Source of the DNA: Corynebacterium pilosum DSM 20521 = CIP 103422
Lineage (GTDB): Bacteria > Actinomycetota > Actinomycetes > Mycobacteriales > Mycobacteriaceae
Assembly: GCF_000373805.1 (NCBI RefSeq)
Contig: NZ_KB892438.1
Location: 28,788 to 92,787 of the forward strand
Length of the DNA: 64,000 bases
Direction: 5' to 3'
In this document: positions 8,481 to 18,005 of the stretch, one piece after another
Layout of the letters: each line of letters begins with the position of its first letter
Position numbering within the stretch: position 1 is the first letter of the stretch
Position numbers and translations under genes: made by a program
Notes under the pieces: model-generated
Database searches by the model: none
What the model saw: the letters and a program-made list of their open reading frames with translations, nothing else
What the model was told of the DNA's origin: nothing

Positions 8481-9644
8481 CTAGCGAGTAACCTTGACTT
8501 CCGCCTTGGCCCCCGCCTTCGCCTCGAGGCCTTCTTCCTCAGCGATCTGGTGTGCCATCTCAATGAGCGTATCGACGATCTCCTCCTCCGGAACCGTCTT
8601 GACAACCTCGCCCTTGACAAAGATCTGGCCCTTGCCGTTACCGGAGGCAACACCCAAGTCCGCGTCGCGCGCCTCGCCCGGGCCGTTGACAACGCAACCC
8701 ATAACCGCAACGCGGAGTGGGTACTCCAGGTTCTCCAGACCGGCGGTAACATTTTCTGCCAGGCTAAACACGTCCACCTGGGCGCGACCACAGGACGGGC
8801 AAGAGACGATCTCCAAGCCGCGCTCGCGCAGGTTCATCGACTGGAGGATCTGGTCGCCGACCTTGATCTCCTCTACTGGGTCCGCGGACAGGGACACGCG
8901 GATGGTGTCACCGATACCCTGGCTCAGCAACGCGCCGAAAGCCACGGAAGACTTGATGGTGCCGCGGAACTTCGGGCCGGCCTCCGTCACGCCGAGGTGC
9001 AGCGGGTAGTCCGTCTGCGCGGCCAGCTGGCGGTAGGCCTCCACCATCAGCACTGGGTCCGAGTGCTTCACGGAGATGGCGATATCGCCAAAGCCGTGCT
9101 CCTCGAACAGGTTAGCCTCCCAGATCGCGGACTCCACCAGTGCCTCTGGAGTTGCTCGTCCGTATTTTTCCAGCAGGCGCTTATCCAAAGAACCGCCGTT
9201 AACGCCGATGCGGATGGGGATGCCCGCATCGCCCGCTGCCTGTGCGACTTCCTTGACGCGGCCGTCGAACTCCTTGATATTGCCCGGGTTCACGCGCACT
9301 GCGGCACAGCCGGCGTCGATCGCCGCAAAAATGTACTTCGGCTGGAAGTGGATGTCAGCGATGACGGGGATGGGCGATTTCTTCGCGATGATCGGCAGTG
9401 CTTCTGCATCGACCGTCTTCGGGCAGGCCACGCGCACAATATCGCAGCCCGCGGTGGTCAGCTGCGCGATCTGTTGCAGGGTGGCGTTGATGTCATGCGT
9501 TTTCGTCGTGGTCATCGACTGCACGGTCACCGGGTGATCGGAGCCGACCCCTACCCCGCCGACGGACAGCTGGCGGGTCTTACGGCGCGGTGCGAGTGTG
9601 GGGGCTGGGCCTTCCGGCATTCCGAGGCCGATGGGTGAATTCAT
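8481..9644 (-). CDS. ispG: 4-hydroxy-3-methylbut-2-enyl-diphosphate synthase (GcpE)
   Basis: A 4Fe-4S enzyme of the methylerythritol phosphate (MEP) isoprenoid pathway that converts ME-cPP to HMBPP. It has 387 residues. The N-terminal TIM-barrel begins [18 protein letters not shown], and the conserved AVRVNPGNI and RIGVNGGSL segments follow. The C-terminal cluster ligands sit in [11 protein letters not shown] and [12 protein letters not shown]. The start is ATG 9644 because GAGGAG lies just upstream; a TTG 12 nt further out is less likely. It is co-directional with dxr and rip1, so two MEP-pathway genes share this operon. Confidence 0.97.
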   Translation of the reverse strand: MNSPIGLGMPEGPAPTLAPRRKTRQLSVGGVGVGSDHPVTVQSMTTTKTHDINATLQQIAQLTTAGCDIVRVACPKTVDAEALPIIAKKSPIPVIADIHFQPKYIFAAIDAGCAAVRVNPGNIKEFDGRVKEVAQAAGDAGIPIRIGVNGGSLDKRLLEKYGRATPEALVESAIWEANLFEEHGFGDIAISVKHSDPVLMVEAYRQLAAQTDYPLHLGVTEAGPKFRGTIKSSVAFGALLSQGIGDTIRVSLSADPVEEIKVGDQILQSMNLRERGLEIVSCPSCGRAQVDVFSLAENVTAGLENLEYPLRVAVMGCVVNGPGEARDADLGVASGNGKGQIFVKGEVVKTVPEEEIVDTLIEMAHQIAEEEGLEAKAGAKAEVKVTR

Positions 9645-9708
9645 TATTCTCCTCAATCACGACAAACTAGGCAGATAGAGCTGCCACCCAGACTAGCATT
9701 GGTGTCAA

Positions 9709-10920
9709 CTACCCGAACAGCCTAATCGGGTTCACCACATCGGCAACGATCACGATCACACCAATGGTCAATAGCGTTGCCGCCATCACAAATGTCAGAG
9801 GCATCAGCTTCTCATAATTCGCCGGTGGTCCCGGCGCCAGGCCGCGGAGGCGGCGGATGTCGTCGCGAAGCTTCTCATAGAGCACCACCGCGATATGGCC
9901 GCCGTCCAGCGGCGGCAACGGCACAAGGTTGAACATGGCTAAGAAGAAGTTCAGGTTGGCCAGCAGCATCCAGAACACGCTCCACAGGGAGCGTTCCACC
10001 AGTTCGCCGCCGGCCATCGAGGCACCTACCACGCTCATCGGACCCTCAAGGTCGCGTTCGGCACCGAAGATTGCGGCGACCACACCGGGGATCTTCGCGG
10101 GGAACTGCAGCAGGGCCTCGAAAGTGGCATTCAGGGTTTGGCCGGTAAAGGTGAAGGTCGCGGGTACGGCCTCGAGCGGGCCGAAGGTGCGGATCGGATC
10201 CTCAATCGGGGCGTTGACTAGTCCGATGGCCCCGGCATCGACCATCTCTCCTTGCGCGTTGAGGCGCTGCACCGGGTCCACCTCGATCGGGAACATGAGT
10301 TCCTGCCCGTCGCGTTCGACGACGAGTTCCACCGTTTGGCCTGGGCGCACCATCACGTAGTCGCGCAGTTCGGTGAAGTGCTCTAGCTCGTGGCCGTCCA
10401 CCGACATCAGCTTGTCGCCGACTTCCACCCCGGCCTCACCCGCCGGGCCGGCCCCTGCGCAGTCCGCCACCGTTTCGGTGTCGATCTGGTCGGAGGTACA
10501 GGAGACTTCCCCCACGGTAGGTGTGCGATCCGCATAAGGGTTCGGGATACCAGCGGTGACCGCCACGAAGTACAAGATGATGAACCCCAAAAACAGGTTC
10601 ATCAACACGCCGCCAGACAGCACGATCACGCGCTGCCACCACGGCTTATTTACCATGGCGTGCGGCGCCTCTTCTTCAGTGACGGGGTCTTGGGCCGTCA
10701 TGCCCGCGATGTCGCAGAACCCGCCGAAAGGCAGGGCCGCCACGCCATATTCGGTGTGACCCTTGGTGGTGGACCACACCGTTGGCCCAAACCCGATGAA
10801 ATAGCGGCGCACGCGCATGCCAAAGGCGCGCGCGGCTAGCAGGTGCCCCAGCTCATGAAGCGCGATTGCTGCGGCGATGCCCAGCGCAAAGAGGACAACC
10901 CCCAATAAATATGACCCCAC
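9709..10920 (-). CDS. rip1: site-2 intramembrane zinc protease (RseP/Rip1 type)
   Basis: A 403-residue M50 metalloprotease that cleaves membrane-bound anti-sigma factors or other transmembrane substrates. The HELGH zinc motif is in the first helix (His22, Glu23, His26), and the third ligand, Asp339, is in PPLDGG. A single PDZ domain (about residues 140-220) recognises substrate ends. There are about four transmembrane segments. The GTG start at 10920 is 15 bp after dxr. The dxr-rip1-ispG arrangement matches mycobacteria, where Rip1 controls envelope and sigma-factor responses; its substrates here are not visible. Confidence 0.93.
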   Translation of the reverse strand: MGSYLLGVVLFALGIAAAIALHELGHLLAARAFGMRVRRYFIGFGPTVWSTTKGHTEYGVAALPFGGFCDIAGMTAQDPVTEEEAPHAMVNKPWWQRVIVLSGGVLMNLFLGFIILYFVAVTAGIPNPYADRTPTVGEVSCTSDQIDTETVADCAGAGPAGEAGVEVGDKLMSVDGHELEHFTELRDYVMVRPGQTVELVVERDGQELMFPIEVDPVQRLNAQGEMVDAGAIGLVNAPIEDPIRTFGPLEAVPATFTFTGQTLNATFEALLQFPAKIPGVVAAIFGAERDLEGPMSVVGASMAGGELVERSLWSVFWMLLANLNFFLAMFNLVPLPPLDGGHIAVVLYEKLRDDIRRLRGLAPGPPANYEKLMPLTFVMAATLLTIGVIVIVADVVNPIRLFG

Positions 10921-10935
10921 CAGGTCAGCCCCTTT

Positions 10936-12105
10936 CTAGCGGGCGAGTTCGTCGATCAGCACGTTGGCGCGACGACGAGCCTCTGCTTCTACGGTCACCA
11001 CATCTTCAAACGAGTGGGCCGGAACCGCAAAATCGCCTGCCCCACCGACGATCTCCCCGACCACATCCACGATCTGCGGGAAACGGATCCTACCAGCCAA
11101 AAAGGCCGCGGCCGCTTCCTCGTTCGCAGCGTTATACACCGCGGAGAACGTGCCGCCCTTACCAGCGACCTCGCGGGCGATTTGGACTGCGGGGAACGCT
11201 TCGTCGTCAAGCGGTTCGAAGCGCCAGTCGTGAGCCTGGCTGAAGTCCAAGGCGGGCTGGGCACCGGCGACGCGCTGCGGCCAGGCGAGTGCGTGGCTGA
11301 TCGGCAGTTTCATGCTCGGTGGGCTGGCCTGCGCGATGGTGCAGCCGTCGACAAAAGTCACCGCGGAATGGATGATGGACTGCGGGTGCACCGTCACGTC
11401 GATCAGGTCTGGGTCGACGTCGAAAAGCAGCGTCGCTTCGATCAGCTCCAGGCCTTTGTTGACCATGGTGGCCGAGTTCAGCGTGTTCATCTGCCCCATC
11501 GACCACGTCGGGTGCGCCGCTGCCTGCTCGGGCGTGACATCCCACATCTGCTCGCGTGTCTGGCCACGAAACGGCCCACCGGACGCCGTCAGCACAAAAC
11601 GCGCAACCTCGTCGACACGCCCTGCACGCAGGCACTGCGCCATCGCCGAATGCTCCGAATCCACCGGCACGATCTGCCCTGGCTTCGCCTGATTGGTCAC
11701 AAAAGTACCACCGGCCACCAGTGATTCCTTATTCGCCAGCGCCAGTGTGGCGCCCGTCTGCAGCGCGGCCAGCGTTGCGGCCAAGCCCATCGACCCGACA
11801 AGCCCATTAAGGACAGTGTCCGCAGACTGATTATCGACGAGCTCCCGCGCGGACTCCTCCCCCGCTAGCACCGCCCCGCCGAGGGCTTCGCCGACGATCT
11901 GCGCCGCCTCCGGCTTGGCCACCGCCACCTGCTCAGGCGCCAGGCCCAAAAGTCGTGCCTGCTGGACCACCTGGTCCGGGTTGGAACCCGCGGCGGCAAT
12001 GCCGACGACCTCGAAGCGGCCCGGGTTCTCCTCAATCACTTCGATGGCTTGGGTACCGATGGAGCCGGTAGACCCCAGAATTAAGATTTTCTTCTTCGTG
12101 CTCAC
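10936..12105 (-). CDS. dxr: 1-deoxy-D-xylulose 5-phosphate reductoisomerase
   Basis: NADPH enzyme that makes MEP, the committed step of non-mevalonate isoprenoid synthesis. NADPH-binding [10 protein letters not shown] is at about residues 9-18; the substrate/metal region VPVDSEHSA and the flexible-loop segment [21 protein letters not shown] are present. The likely start is GTG 12105 (VSTKKK), giving 389 residues; a TTG at 12126 would add seven residues without a ribosome binding site. It is the first gene of the run dxr-rip1-ispG-pbp-map. Confidence 0.96.
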   Translation of the reverse strand: MSTKKKILILGSTGSIGTQAIEVIEENPGRFEVVGIAAAGSNPDQVVQQARLLGLAPEQVAVAKPEAAQIVGEALGGAVLAGEESARELVDNQSADTVLNGLVGSMGLAATLAALQTGATLALANKESLVAGGTFVTNQAKPGQIVPVDSEHSAMAQCLRAGRVDEVARFVLTASGGPFRGQTREQMWDVTPEQAAAHPTWSMGQMNTLNSATMVNKGLELIEATLLFDVDPDLIDVTVHPQSIIHSAVTFVDGCTIAQASPPSMKLPISHALAWPQRVAGAQPALDFSQAHDWRFEPLDDEAFPAVQIAREVAGKGGTFSAVYNAANEEAAAAFLAGRIRFPQIVDVVGEIVGGAGDFAVPAHSFEDVVTVEAEARRRANVLIDELAR

Positions 12106-12259
12106 GGCATCTATTGTGGCACCCAAAAACTCTCAAGCGAAAGTATGAAACATTTAGGGGGTGACAACTCCCTGGTTGGGGTATTTATGTGCCAAGATAG
12201 AGCACAGGTATCAGTGCATGTCTTGTGCTGCTTTTAATTGTGAATGACAAGGAGAACAC

Positions 12260-12760
12260 ATGGCTACGTCCCATGAGAAGACCTACGAGGTGTACAACGG
12301 CGTCTCTGAGCAGGACGTCCCATCGGCAAAGTGGGGCTGGTCTGAGCTGAGCCCGAAGACCATCCAGCTTGCTGGTTGGGGTTCCGTGATCTTCCTTGTC
12401 GCGTACAACTTCGGTAACCACGAAGGCCACGTGGAGACCATCTGGCTGCTCTCGATCGCAGCGATTATCGCTATTGGTCTGATCCTCTTCGCCCTGCGCC
12501 CACAACTGTCTCAGGTGCGCACCCTCACCGGTGCGAACCAGCCAGTCGGCTACCAGGAGAAGGACTGGGACTACGACCAGAAGACCCTCTCCGGCGAATA
12601 CGCCACGCTGACCGATTCTCAGCTGCGCGCTCTGAACATCGACCCAGCCCGCGTTGCACACCTGCGCGAGCTGGACAATGGCAGCACCGCCGCGAAGCCC
12701 GTCGAGGCCAACACCACCCGTGTTGACCGCTCCGGCTCCACCGTGGCGGACGAGAAGTAA
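12260..12760 (+). CDS. DUF2631-type membrane protein
   Basis: A 166-residue protein with an aromatic N-terminal segment, two closely spaced membrane helices (about residues 38-52 and 60-78) and a cytosolic tail with a YATLTDSQLRALNID segment. This matches the corynebacterial/mycobacterial DUF2631 family, which is found next to dxr and has no known function. A good ribosome binding site, CAAGGAGAA, precedes ATG 12260. It is a single-gene unit, divergent from dxr and closed by a strong terminator. Confidence 0.85.
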   Translation: MATSHEKTYEVYNGVSEQDVPSAKWGWSELSPKTIQLAGWGSVIFLVAYNFGNHEGHVETIWLLSIAAIIAIGLILFALRPQLSQVRTLTGANQPVGYQEKDWDYDQKTLSGEYATLTDSQLRALNIDPARVAHLRELDNGSTAAKPVEANTTRVDRSGSTVADEK

Positions 12761-12778
12761 AAAGCTTTCTCCTAGCGC

Positions 12779-12815
12779 AACGCCCCGGCTCCTTTAAGGA
12801 GCCGGGGCGTTGTCC
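12779..12815 (+). terminator. terminator after the DUF2631 gene
   Basis: A perfect 14-bp GC-rich stem (arms 12779-12792 and 12798-12811, loop TTTAA) followed by a short T-rich tail. It lies between convergent genes and probably also serves rlmN. Confidence 0.85.
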
Positions 12816-12819
12816 TTTT

Positions 12820-13926
12820 CTAACCCGTCTTTTCGTCGGCAGCCAACTGGCCACAGGCCGCCGCGATCTCCTGGCCCTTCGTGTCACGCACCGTGCACGG
12901 CACCCCCTGGGCGATCACGCGGCGCACGAATTCGTCCTGGCGTGCCTTCGGGGAAGCGTCCCACTTCGAGCCCGGGGTCGGGTTCAGCGGGATCAGGTTC
13001 ACGTGCACCTTGGAACCCAGCGCGTCGTGCAGCTTCTGCCCCAGCATGTCTGCACGGAAGTCCTGGTCGTTGATGTCACGGATCAAGGCGTACTCGATGG
13101 ACACGCGGCGCGAAGACTTGTCCGCGTAGTAGCGTGCAGCCTCCAGCACCTCGTCGACCGAGTAGCGCAAGTTGATGGGCACCAACGTGTCGCGCAGCTC
13201 GTCGTCAGGCGTGTGCAGTGACACCGCGAGAGTGCAGGAGAGGTCTTCGTCGGCAAGCTTCCTGATCGCAGGCGCGAGCCCCACCGTGGAGACCGTGATG
13301 TTGCGCTGCGAAATGCCGAACCCGTCTGGGGACGGCTGGGTGATCTGGCGCACCGCAGAGACCACGCGCTTGTAGTTGGCAAGCGGTTCACCCATGCCCA
13401 TGAACACGATATTGGACAGGCGCGAGCCTTCGGACTCCATGCGTGCGGCGGCTTCGCGTACCTGGTCGACGATCTCCGCGGCGGACAGGTTGCGGTCCAG
13501 ACCGCCCTGACCGGTCGCGCAGAATGGGCATGCCATGCCGCAGCCAGCCTGGGAAGAAATGCACAAGGTCGCGCGGTCCGAGTAGCGCATCAGAACGGAC
13601 TCCAGCAAGATGCCATCATGCAGGCGCCACAGAGTCTTGGTCGTATCGCCCTCATCGGTTTCCACGGTGCGCACCGGGCGCAGCAGCGTGGGGAACAAAG
13701 CATCCTTAACTAGGTCGCGCTGCGCGGCCGGCAGGTCCGTCATGGTGCTTGGGTCCGCCTCGAAGCGGCCATAGTAGTGACGGGCGATCTGATCCGCGCG
13801 GAACTTCGGCAGGCCCAACTCCTGGATTGCCTCCTGCCGCTCCTGCTTGGTCAGGTCAGCAAAGTGCTTCGGGGGCATGCCGTGCTTCGGTGCGAGTAGC
13901 TGGATCTTTGGAATATTGTCACTCAT
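12820..13926 (-). CDS. rlmN: dual-specificity 23S rRNA/tRNA adenine C2-methyltransferase
   Basis: Radical-SAM enzyme that methylates C2 of A2503 in 23S rRNA and A37 in some tRNAs. It has 368 residues. The radical-SAM CxxxCxxC is Cys129, Cys133, Cys136 in GCGMACPFC. The GMGEPLANY motif and a late conserved Cys ([10 protein letters not shown]), which receives the methyl group, are present. The start at ATG 13926 gives a normal N terminus with the [12 protein letters not shown] accessory helix. It lies between the DUF2631 gene and the divergent LapA-like gene. Confidence 0.97.
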   Translation of the reverse strand: MSDNIPKIQLLAPKHGMPPKHFADLTKQERQEAIQELGLPKFRADQIARHYYGRFEADPSTMTDLPAAQRDLVKDALFPTLLRPVRTVETDEGDTTKTLWRLHDGILLESVLMRYSDRATLCISSQAGCGMACPFCATGQGGLDRNLSAAEIVDQVREAAARMESEGSRLSNIVFMGMGEPLANYKRVVSAVRQITQPSPDGFGISQRNITVSTVGLAPAIRKLADEDLSCTLAVSLHTPDDELRDTLVPINLRYSVDEVLEAARYYADKSSRRVSIEYALIRDINDQDFRADMLGQKLHDALGSKVHVNLIPLNPTPGSKWDASPKARQDEFVRRVIAQGVPCTVRDTKGQEIAAACGQLAADEKTG

Positions 13927-14010
13927 CAGGTTTGGGCTCCGTAGGTGGTTCTAATAAAAAATATGTGTGGGCAGGGCGACGGGAGTAACGCCGCAGACGC
14001 GCCGTCAGTT

Positions 14011-14016
14011 TAAACT
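14011..14016 (+). promoter_or_regulatory. putative -10 box for the LapA-like gene
   Basis: TAAACT ends 6 nt before ATG 14023. The spacer GGGGGC may also pair weakly with the ribosome, so the mRNA may be leaderless or have a very short leader. Confidence 0.4.
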
Positions 14017-14022
14017 GGGGGC

Positions 14023-14439
14023 ATGACACGTGATTACAATCCCGTAGACCAGCCGGGCGACAACCCGGACCAGTACGATTCCACCGGGCCTGCCCCCACT
14101 GCTGGCGAGCCAGTCTACATCACAGAAGAGACGAACTCCACGCCGCCACCTGCGCCCCAGCCGCAGGAACCCGCCCATGGCGACGGCAAAGTCAAGGGAT
14201 CCATCGCAGGCGGCACGTGGGCAGCACTGATCATCGGCGCGCTGCTGCTCATCGTGCTGATCATTTTCATTCTGCAGAACCAGCAGCAGGTGGAAATCAA
14301 CTTCCTATCGTGGACGGTCCAGTTCCCGGCCGGGATCGCCTACCTGATTTCTGCGATTACGGGCGCGCTGATCATGGCGCTTGTTGGTGGCTGGCGCATG
14401 TTTGAGCTGCGCCGCCAGGTGAAAAAGGCCGCCCGCTAG
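14023..14439 (+). CDS. LapA-domain (DUF1049) membrane protein
   Basis: A 138-residue protein with a Pro/Thr-rich disordered N-terminal half, a first membrane helix (about residues 66-84), the family signature FILQNQQQVEINFLSW, and a second helix (about residues 104-125) followed by a basic ELRRQVKK tail. This is the lipopolysaccharide-assembly-protein-A fold; in actinobacteria, which lack LPS, its job is unknown. It is convergent with cdsA, and the two stop codons share the palindrome CTAG at 14436-14439. Confidence 0.85.
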   Translation: MTRDYNPVDQPGDNPDQYDSTGPAPTAGEPVYITEETNSTPPPAPQPQEPAHGDGKVKGSIAGGTWAALIIGALLLIVLIIFILQNQQQVEINFLSWTVQFPAGIAYLISAITGALIMALVGGWRMFELRRQVKKAAR

Positions 14440-15383
14440 CTCGCGAGAAAGCTGAGCACCAGCCACGTGGCTGCGGCTGCTGGAAGCATGCCGTCCAGTC
14501 GATCCATCAGGCCGCCGTGTCCAGGCAGAAGCGCGGACATATCTTTAATGCCTAGTTCGCGCTTGAACTGGCTTTCTACCAGGTCGCCCATCGTCGCGCA
14601 GACGACAAGCGCGAACCCGAGGATCAGGCCGATCCACCATTCTGTCTTCAGCAGGAAGACCACGCACGCAACGCCGGTGATCATGCCGAAGATGACGGAT
14701 CCCGCGAAGCCTTCCCAGGATTTCTTCGGGCTCACCGCGGGGGCCATGGGGTGGGCACCGAACATCACGCCGGCGATATAACCACCGATATCCGAGGCCA
14801 CCACGCACAACATGAACGTGAGGATGAACCGCGGGCCGGTAACGTCCCACGTCTCAAGGTTGGAGAGCATGGCGCCAAAACCGCCGAAGAGCGGCACCCA
14901 TGCCAGGACGAAGATGCACACCGCCGTGTCGCGGAGATAATTCTTCGGGGGTGTTGTTCGGCCGTGGTGGAACAGTCTGCCAAACATGAGCAGCAACACG
15001 CTGAGCGTGAAAGTAAAGAGCAGCCCAGTGGCATCGAAAAACCAGGTGGACCACACCATCACCTGGCCCAGGATGATCATGACGGTGCGCGGGAGCACGT
15101 AGCCTGCCTCGCGCAGCCTGGTGAGCACCTCGAACATGGCCACGCCCACCGCTACGGCGACCAGCGGGTACCACCCGATTGGTCCTGCGATTAGCGCGAC
15201 AATGACCAAAGCGCCAAGGCCGGCGCCGACAAGGATAGCTTGGCGCAGATCCCGGCCCGCCGAATTCCTCGGCTTGGGCATATCAAGGCGCAGCTTGTCC
15301 TCTAGGACGGCGCGTGCCCGGTCCCTCTTGCGCCGCCGCTTCCGTTCTTGTTCTGTGCTCACCGTCGTGGATTTGTGCTTCAA
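14436..15383 (-). CDS. cdsA: phosphatidate cytidylyltransferase (CDP-diacylglycerol synthase)
   Basis: Integral membrane enzyme that makes CDP-diacylglycerol from phosphatidic acid and CTP, the branch point for all phospholipids including phosphatidylinositol. It has 315 residues: a basic cytosolic N terminus of about 45, then about eight helices. The CDS signature is complete near the C terminus (KRELGIKDMS...LPGHGGLMDRLDG). Start ATG 15383 is 6 bp after frr ends at 15390, so frr and cdsA are co-transcribed. Confidence 0.95.
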   Translation of the reverse strand: MKHKSTTVSTEQERKRRRKRDRARAVLEDKLRLDMPKPRNSAGRDLRQAILVGAGLGALVIVALIAGPIGWYPLVAVAVGVAMFEVLTRLREAGYVLPRTVMIILGQVMVWSTWFFDATGLLFTFTLSVLLLMFGRLFHHGRTTPPKNYLRDTAVCIFVLAWVPLFGGFGAMLSNLETWDVTGPRFILTFMLCVVASDIGGYIAGVMFGAHPMAPAVSPKKSWEGFAGSVIFGMITGVACVVFLLKTEWWIGLILGFALVVCATMGDLVESQFKRELGIKDMSALLPGHGGLMDRLDGMLPAAAATWLVLSFLAS

Positions 15384-15389
15384 GAGGAC

Positions 15390-15947
15390 TTAGACCTCCA
15401 TCAGCTCCGCTTCTTTATTTTCGACGAGGTCATCGACCTGCTTGACGTACTTCGCGGTCACACCGTCCAGTTCCTTTTCTGCTGCGGTCACTTCGTCCTC
15501 GCCTGCATCGCCATCCTTCTGGATCTTCTTCAGACCCTCCATGCCGCTGCGGCGGATGTTACGGATAGCAATCTTGCCGTCCTCACCCTTCGACTTGGCA
15601 AGCTTGACCATGTCGCGGCGACGCTCCTCAGTCAGCTGCGGGATGGTCACGCGCAGGACCTGGCCGTCATTGGTGGGGTTCACACCGAGGTCAGAGTTGC
15701 GGATCGCGTTTTCGATCTCACCCATGGTGGACATGTCGTAAGGCTTAATCAGGAGCATGCGTGGCTCCGGTACCGAAATAGTGGCCATCTGGTTGATCGG
15801 GGTTGGCACGCCGTAGAAGTCTGCGACAACGCCGTTGAACATCGCCGGGTTCGCGCGTCCTGTGCGAATGGTCACCAGCTCCTCGCGGGTGTGTTCCACG
15901 GAGTTACCCATGCGTTCTTCAGCGTCCAACAAAATGTCATCAATCAT
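15390..15947 (-). CDS. frr: ribosome recycling factor
   Basis: Splits post-termination ribosomes together with EF-G. It has 185 residues, exactly the usual length, including the family motifs [10 protein letters not shown] and [19 protein letters not shown]. The ATG at 15947 follows AAGGGACC; a longer reading frame upstream is rejected. The usual upstream partner pyrH is 3.1 kb away, behind an acyltransferase gene. Confidence 0.98.
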   Translation of the reverse strand: MIDDILLDAEERMGNSVEHTREELVTIRTGRANPAMFNGVVADFYGVPTPINQMATISVPEPRMLLIKPYDMSTMGEIENAIRNSDLGVNPTNDGQVLRVTIPQLTEERRRDMVKLAKSKGEDGKIAIRNIRRSGMEGLKKIQKDGDAGEDEVTAAEKELDGVTAKYVKQVDDLVENKEAELMEV

Positions 15948-16023
15948 AATGGTCCCTTCGATTCTCGGTTTAGATCTAACTTCTAATCTAGCAGCGCGAG
16001 CTATCACCTCACTCTACCCGACG

Positions 16024-17898
16024 TCACACCCCACACACGCCGGGCACGACCTTGTCTTTCGGGTCTTTTGTACTTGCCTGCCTCAAAGCGTCCATGACAG
16101 CATCGGTGTACGCGTATGTCCCCTCCACCGAGGGGTGGATGAAGTCATCGCGCAAGAGCACAGGATTATCCCTCACCGCGTGGCACCAGTCGGCCACGTA
16201 CACATTGGGGTACTTCGCCGCTCGATCAAGTACCTCGGCTTCCGCTTCGGGCATGTACCAGCGATCACCATAAGGCAACACGATCACCACTGTGCGGTCC
16301 TCCCCCAAGGTCTGGATGATCGAATCCAACAGCTGCTCATCACCCGCACCATTCGACGCACCGTTGGTGCCGAAGCCCAGCACAATATTCTCGCGCAGCA
16401 TCCCCTGCGCCTCATAGGTGGCGATCAAACCTGGCACCGATTCGTAGTGGCGCGACACCGCACCGTCGACATAAATGCCCGGCAAGCGTTCGTACATCGC
16501 AGTTGATGCGGCCAGCATCACCGAGTCACCGATCGCCAGGATCTCCGTGCCTTCAGGCACAGTCGGTTCCACGGACGCTGGCGCCTCCGAATGCTGCGTA
16601 GCCGTGGTCTTCTTCGCCTGAACCAGCGCCTCTTGTTGGGCACGCTTTTGCTCTTCCTCACGCGCGGCGAGTTCATACTCCATCTCCGTCATCTGCGGCG
16701 CATAGACCAACCCGCCGATGGTGGCCAGCACAGCGGCAATGGACACAGCAGAGGTGGACAGCATTCGCGCCGGTGAGGAGTTCTTTTCGACGATCGACCC
16801 CACCACCGACGCATAACCGCGACGCCGGAAGGGGTCCTCCACCAATCGCACGGAAACTTCCGACAAAATCCACGAGACCACTAGGGCTACCCACGCGGCA
16901 GCCTGCGTATCTCCCATGATCTCGCGGCAGAACACGATCACCGGCCAGTGCCAGAGATACAGGCTGAACGACAGCCTGCCCAGGTGGCGCAGGACCCACA
17001 GGCTAAACAGTGGCGCCAGCACGCGGTTGCCCTTAATCACCCCGTGCATCACCACAGCGGTGAGCGCAGAGGCAAGGAAGAGGCCCCCGTTATAGGTTTC
17101 GGGTGCTTCGTCGGAAAGCGTGGCCTTGAGCAGCAGCACACCGACCAGGGCCGCGACCTCGAGTGTGCCGGTCAGCCCGCGCAGACGAGTGCGCTCCCGC
17201 CACACCACATCTGAATGGCGGTGGCCCTGCATCCAGATCGCCATCCCGGCGCCAATCAGAAGCCCGAAGGCGTGCGTGTCGGTGCCGTAGTACACGCGCG
17301 ACGGGTCATCGCCGGGGACGTAGAGCTGAATCATCCACCACAGCGACAGGCCAGCCAGCGCAAAGCACACCAGGGCGATCCAGCGCAGCCGGTACACGCC
17401 CCACAGCGCCAGTAGCGCGATGACGATGACCGGCCAGAAGATATAGAACTGTTCCTCGATGGACAGGGACCAGTAGTGGGCGAAGACTTCCGTGTCGGCG
17501 AAGTAGGACTGGCTGGCGGCGATCTGTCCCCAGTTATTCACGAAGAACAAGGTGGTCAAAAACTGCCTAGCTAGGTCCACGGTGGCATCGCCGCGCACGA
17601 TGGCTGCCACGATGGTGCAGATCATGAGCACGAACACGGCCGCCGGCACGATGCGCCTGAAGCGCTTGAGCCAGAAATACTTCAGATCAATGCGCCCGGT
17701 AGCGGTCTTCTCGCGGATCAGCAGCGAGGTGATCAGGAAACCGGACAACACGAAGAAGATGTCAACGCCCAGGTAGCCGCCCGGCAGCACCGCCCCGAAG
17801 AGGTGATAAATGACCACTGCTGTTACCGCCAGGCCTCGGACGCCGTCCAAGCCGGGGACACGTGGGATGGAACGCTTCGCAGCGGTCAGGGTACTCAT
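16024..17898 (-). CDS. acyltransferase 3/SGNH membrane O-acyltransferase (OatA-like)
   Basis: A 624-residue two-domain protein. Residues 1-370 form a multi-helix acyltransferase-3 domain with the start motif PGLDGVRGLAVTAVVIYH, the GYLGVDIFFVLSGFLIT segment and a following RRIVPA. The C-terminal extracellular SGNH hydrolase-like domain carries GDSVM (Ser), GFGTNG (Asn) and DDFIHPS (Asp/His). This is the layout of OatA-type enzymes that acetylate peptidoglycan or envelope glycans; the acceptor here is unknown. ATG 17898 is chosen; a TTG at 17940 would add 14 residues. It lies between frr and the divergent amidase gene, in a position usually held by pyrH. Confidence 0.88.
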   Translation of the reverse strand: MSTLTAAKRSIPRVPGLDGVRGLAVTAVVIYHLFGAVLPGGYLGVDIFFVLSGFLITSLLIREKTATGRIDLKYFWLKRFRRIVPAAVFVLMICTIVAAIVRGDATVDLARQFLTTLFFVNNWGQIAASQSYFADTEVFAHYWSLSIEEQFYIFWPVIVIALLALWGVYRLRWIALVCFALAGLSLWWMIQLYVPGDDPSRVYYGTDTHAFGLLIGAGMAIWMQGHRHSDVVWRERTRLRGLTGTLEVAALVGVLLLKATLSDEAPETYNGGLFLASALTAVVMHGVIKGNRVLAPLFSLWVLRHLGRLSFSLYLWHWPVIVFCREIMGDTQAAAWVALVVSWILSEVSVRLVEDPFRRRGYASVVGSIVEKNSSPARMLSTSAVSIAAVLATIGGLVYAPQMTEMEYELAAREEEQKRAQQEALVQAKKTTATQHSEAPASVEPTVPEGTEILAIGDSVMLAASTAMYERLPGIYVDGAVSRHYESVPGLIATYEAQGMLRENIVLGFGTNGASNGAGDEQLLDSIIQTLGEDRTVVIVLPYGDRWYMPEAEAEVLDRAAKYPNVYVADWCHAVRDNPVLLRDDFIHPSVEGTYAYTDAVMDALRQASTKDPKDKVVPGVCGV

Positions 17899-17993
17899 GA
17901 GGTCGCGCAGACTTTCGCCGAAGAAACTTAGTTGACACAAAGAGTGTGCCTGCGCAATGAAGGAAAACCAAACCGAATGTCCAACTGGCGGGG

Positions 17994-17999
17994 TAATCT
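17994..17999 (+). promoter_or_regulatory. putative -10 box for the amidase gene
   Basis: TAATCT ends 6 nt before the ATG at 18006, with no ribosome binding site between, so a leaderless mRNA is likely. Confidence 0.45.
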
Positions 18000-18005
18000 T
18001 TTAGA

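Noticed and set aside
17932..17937. TTGACA as -35 box of the amidase gene
   Set aside because: Perfect sequence but about 56 bp from the TAATCT box; no -10 at the right spacing.
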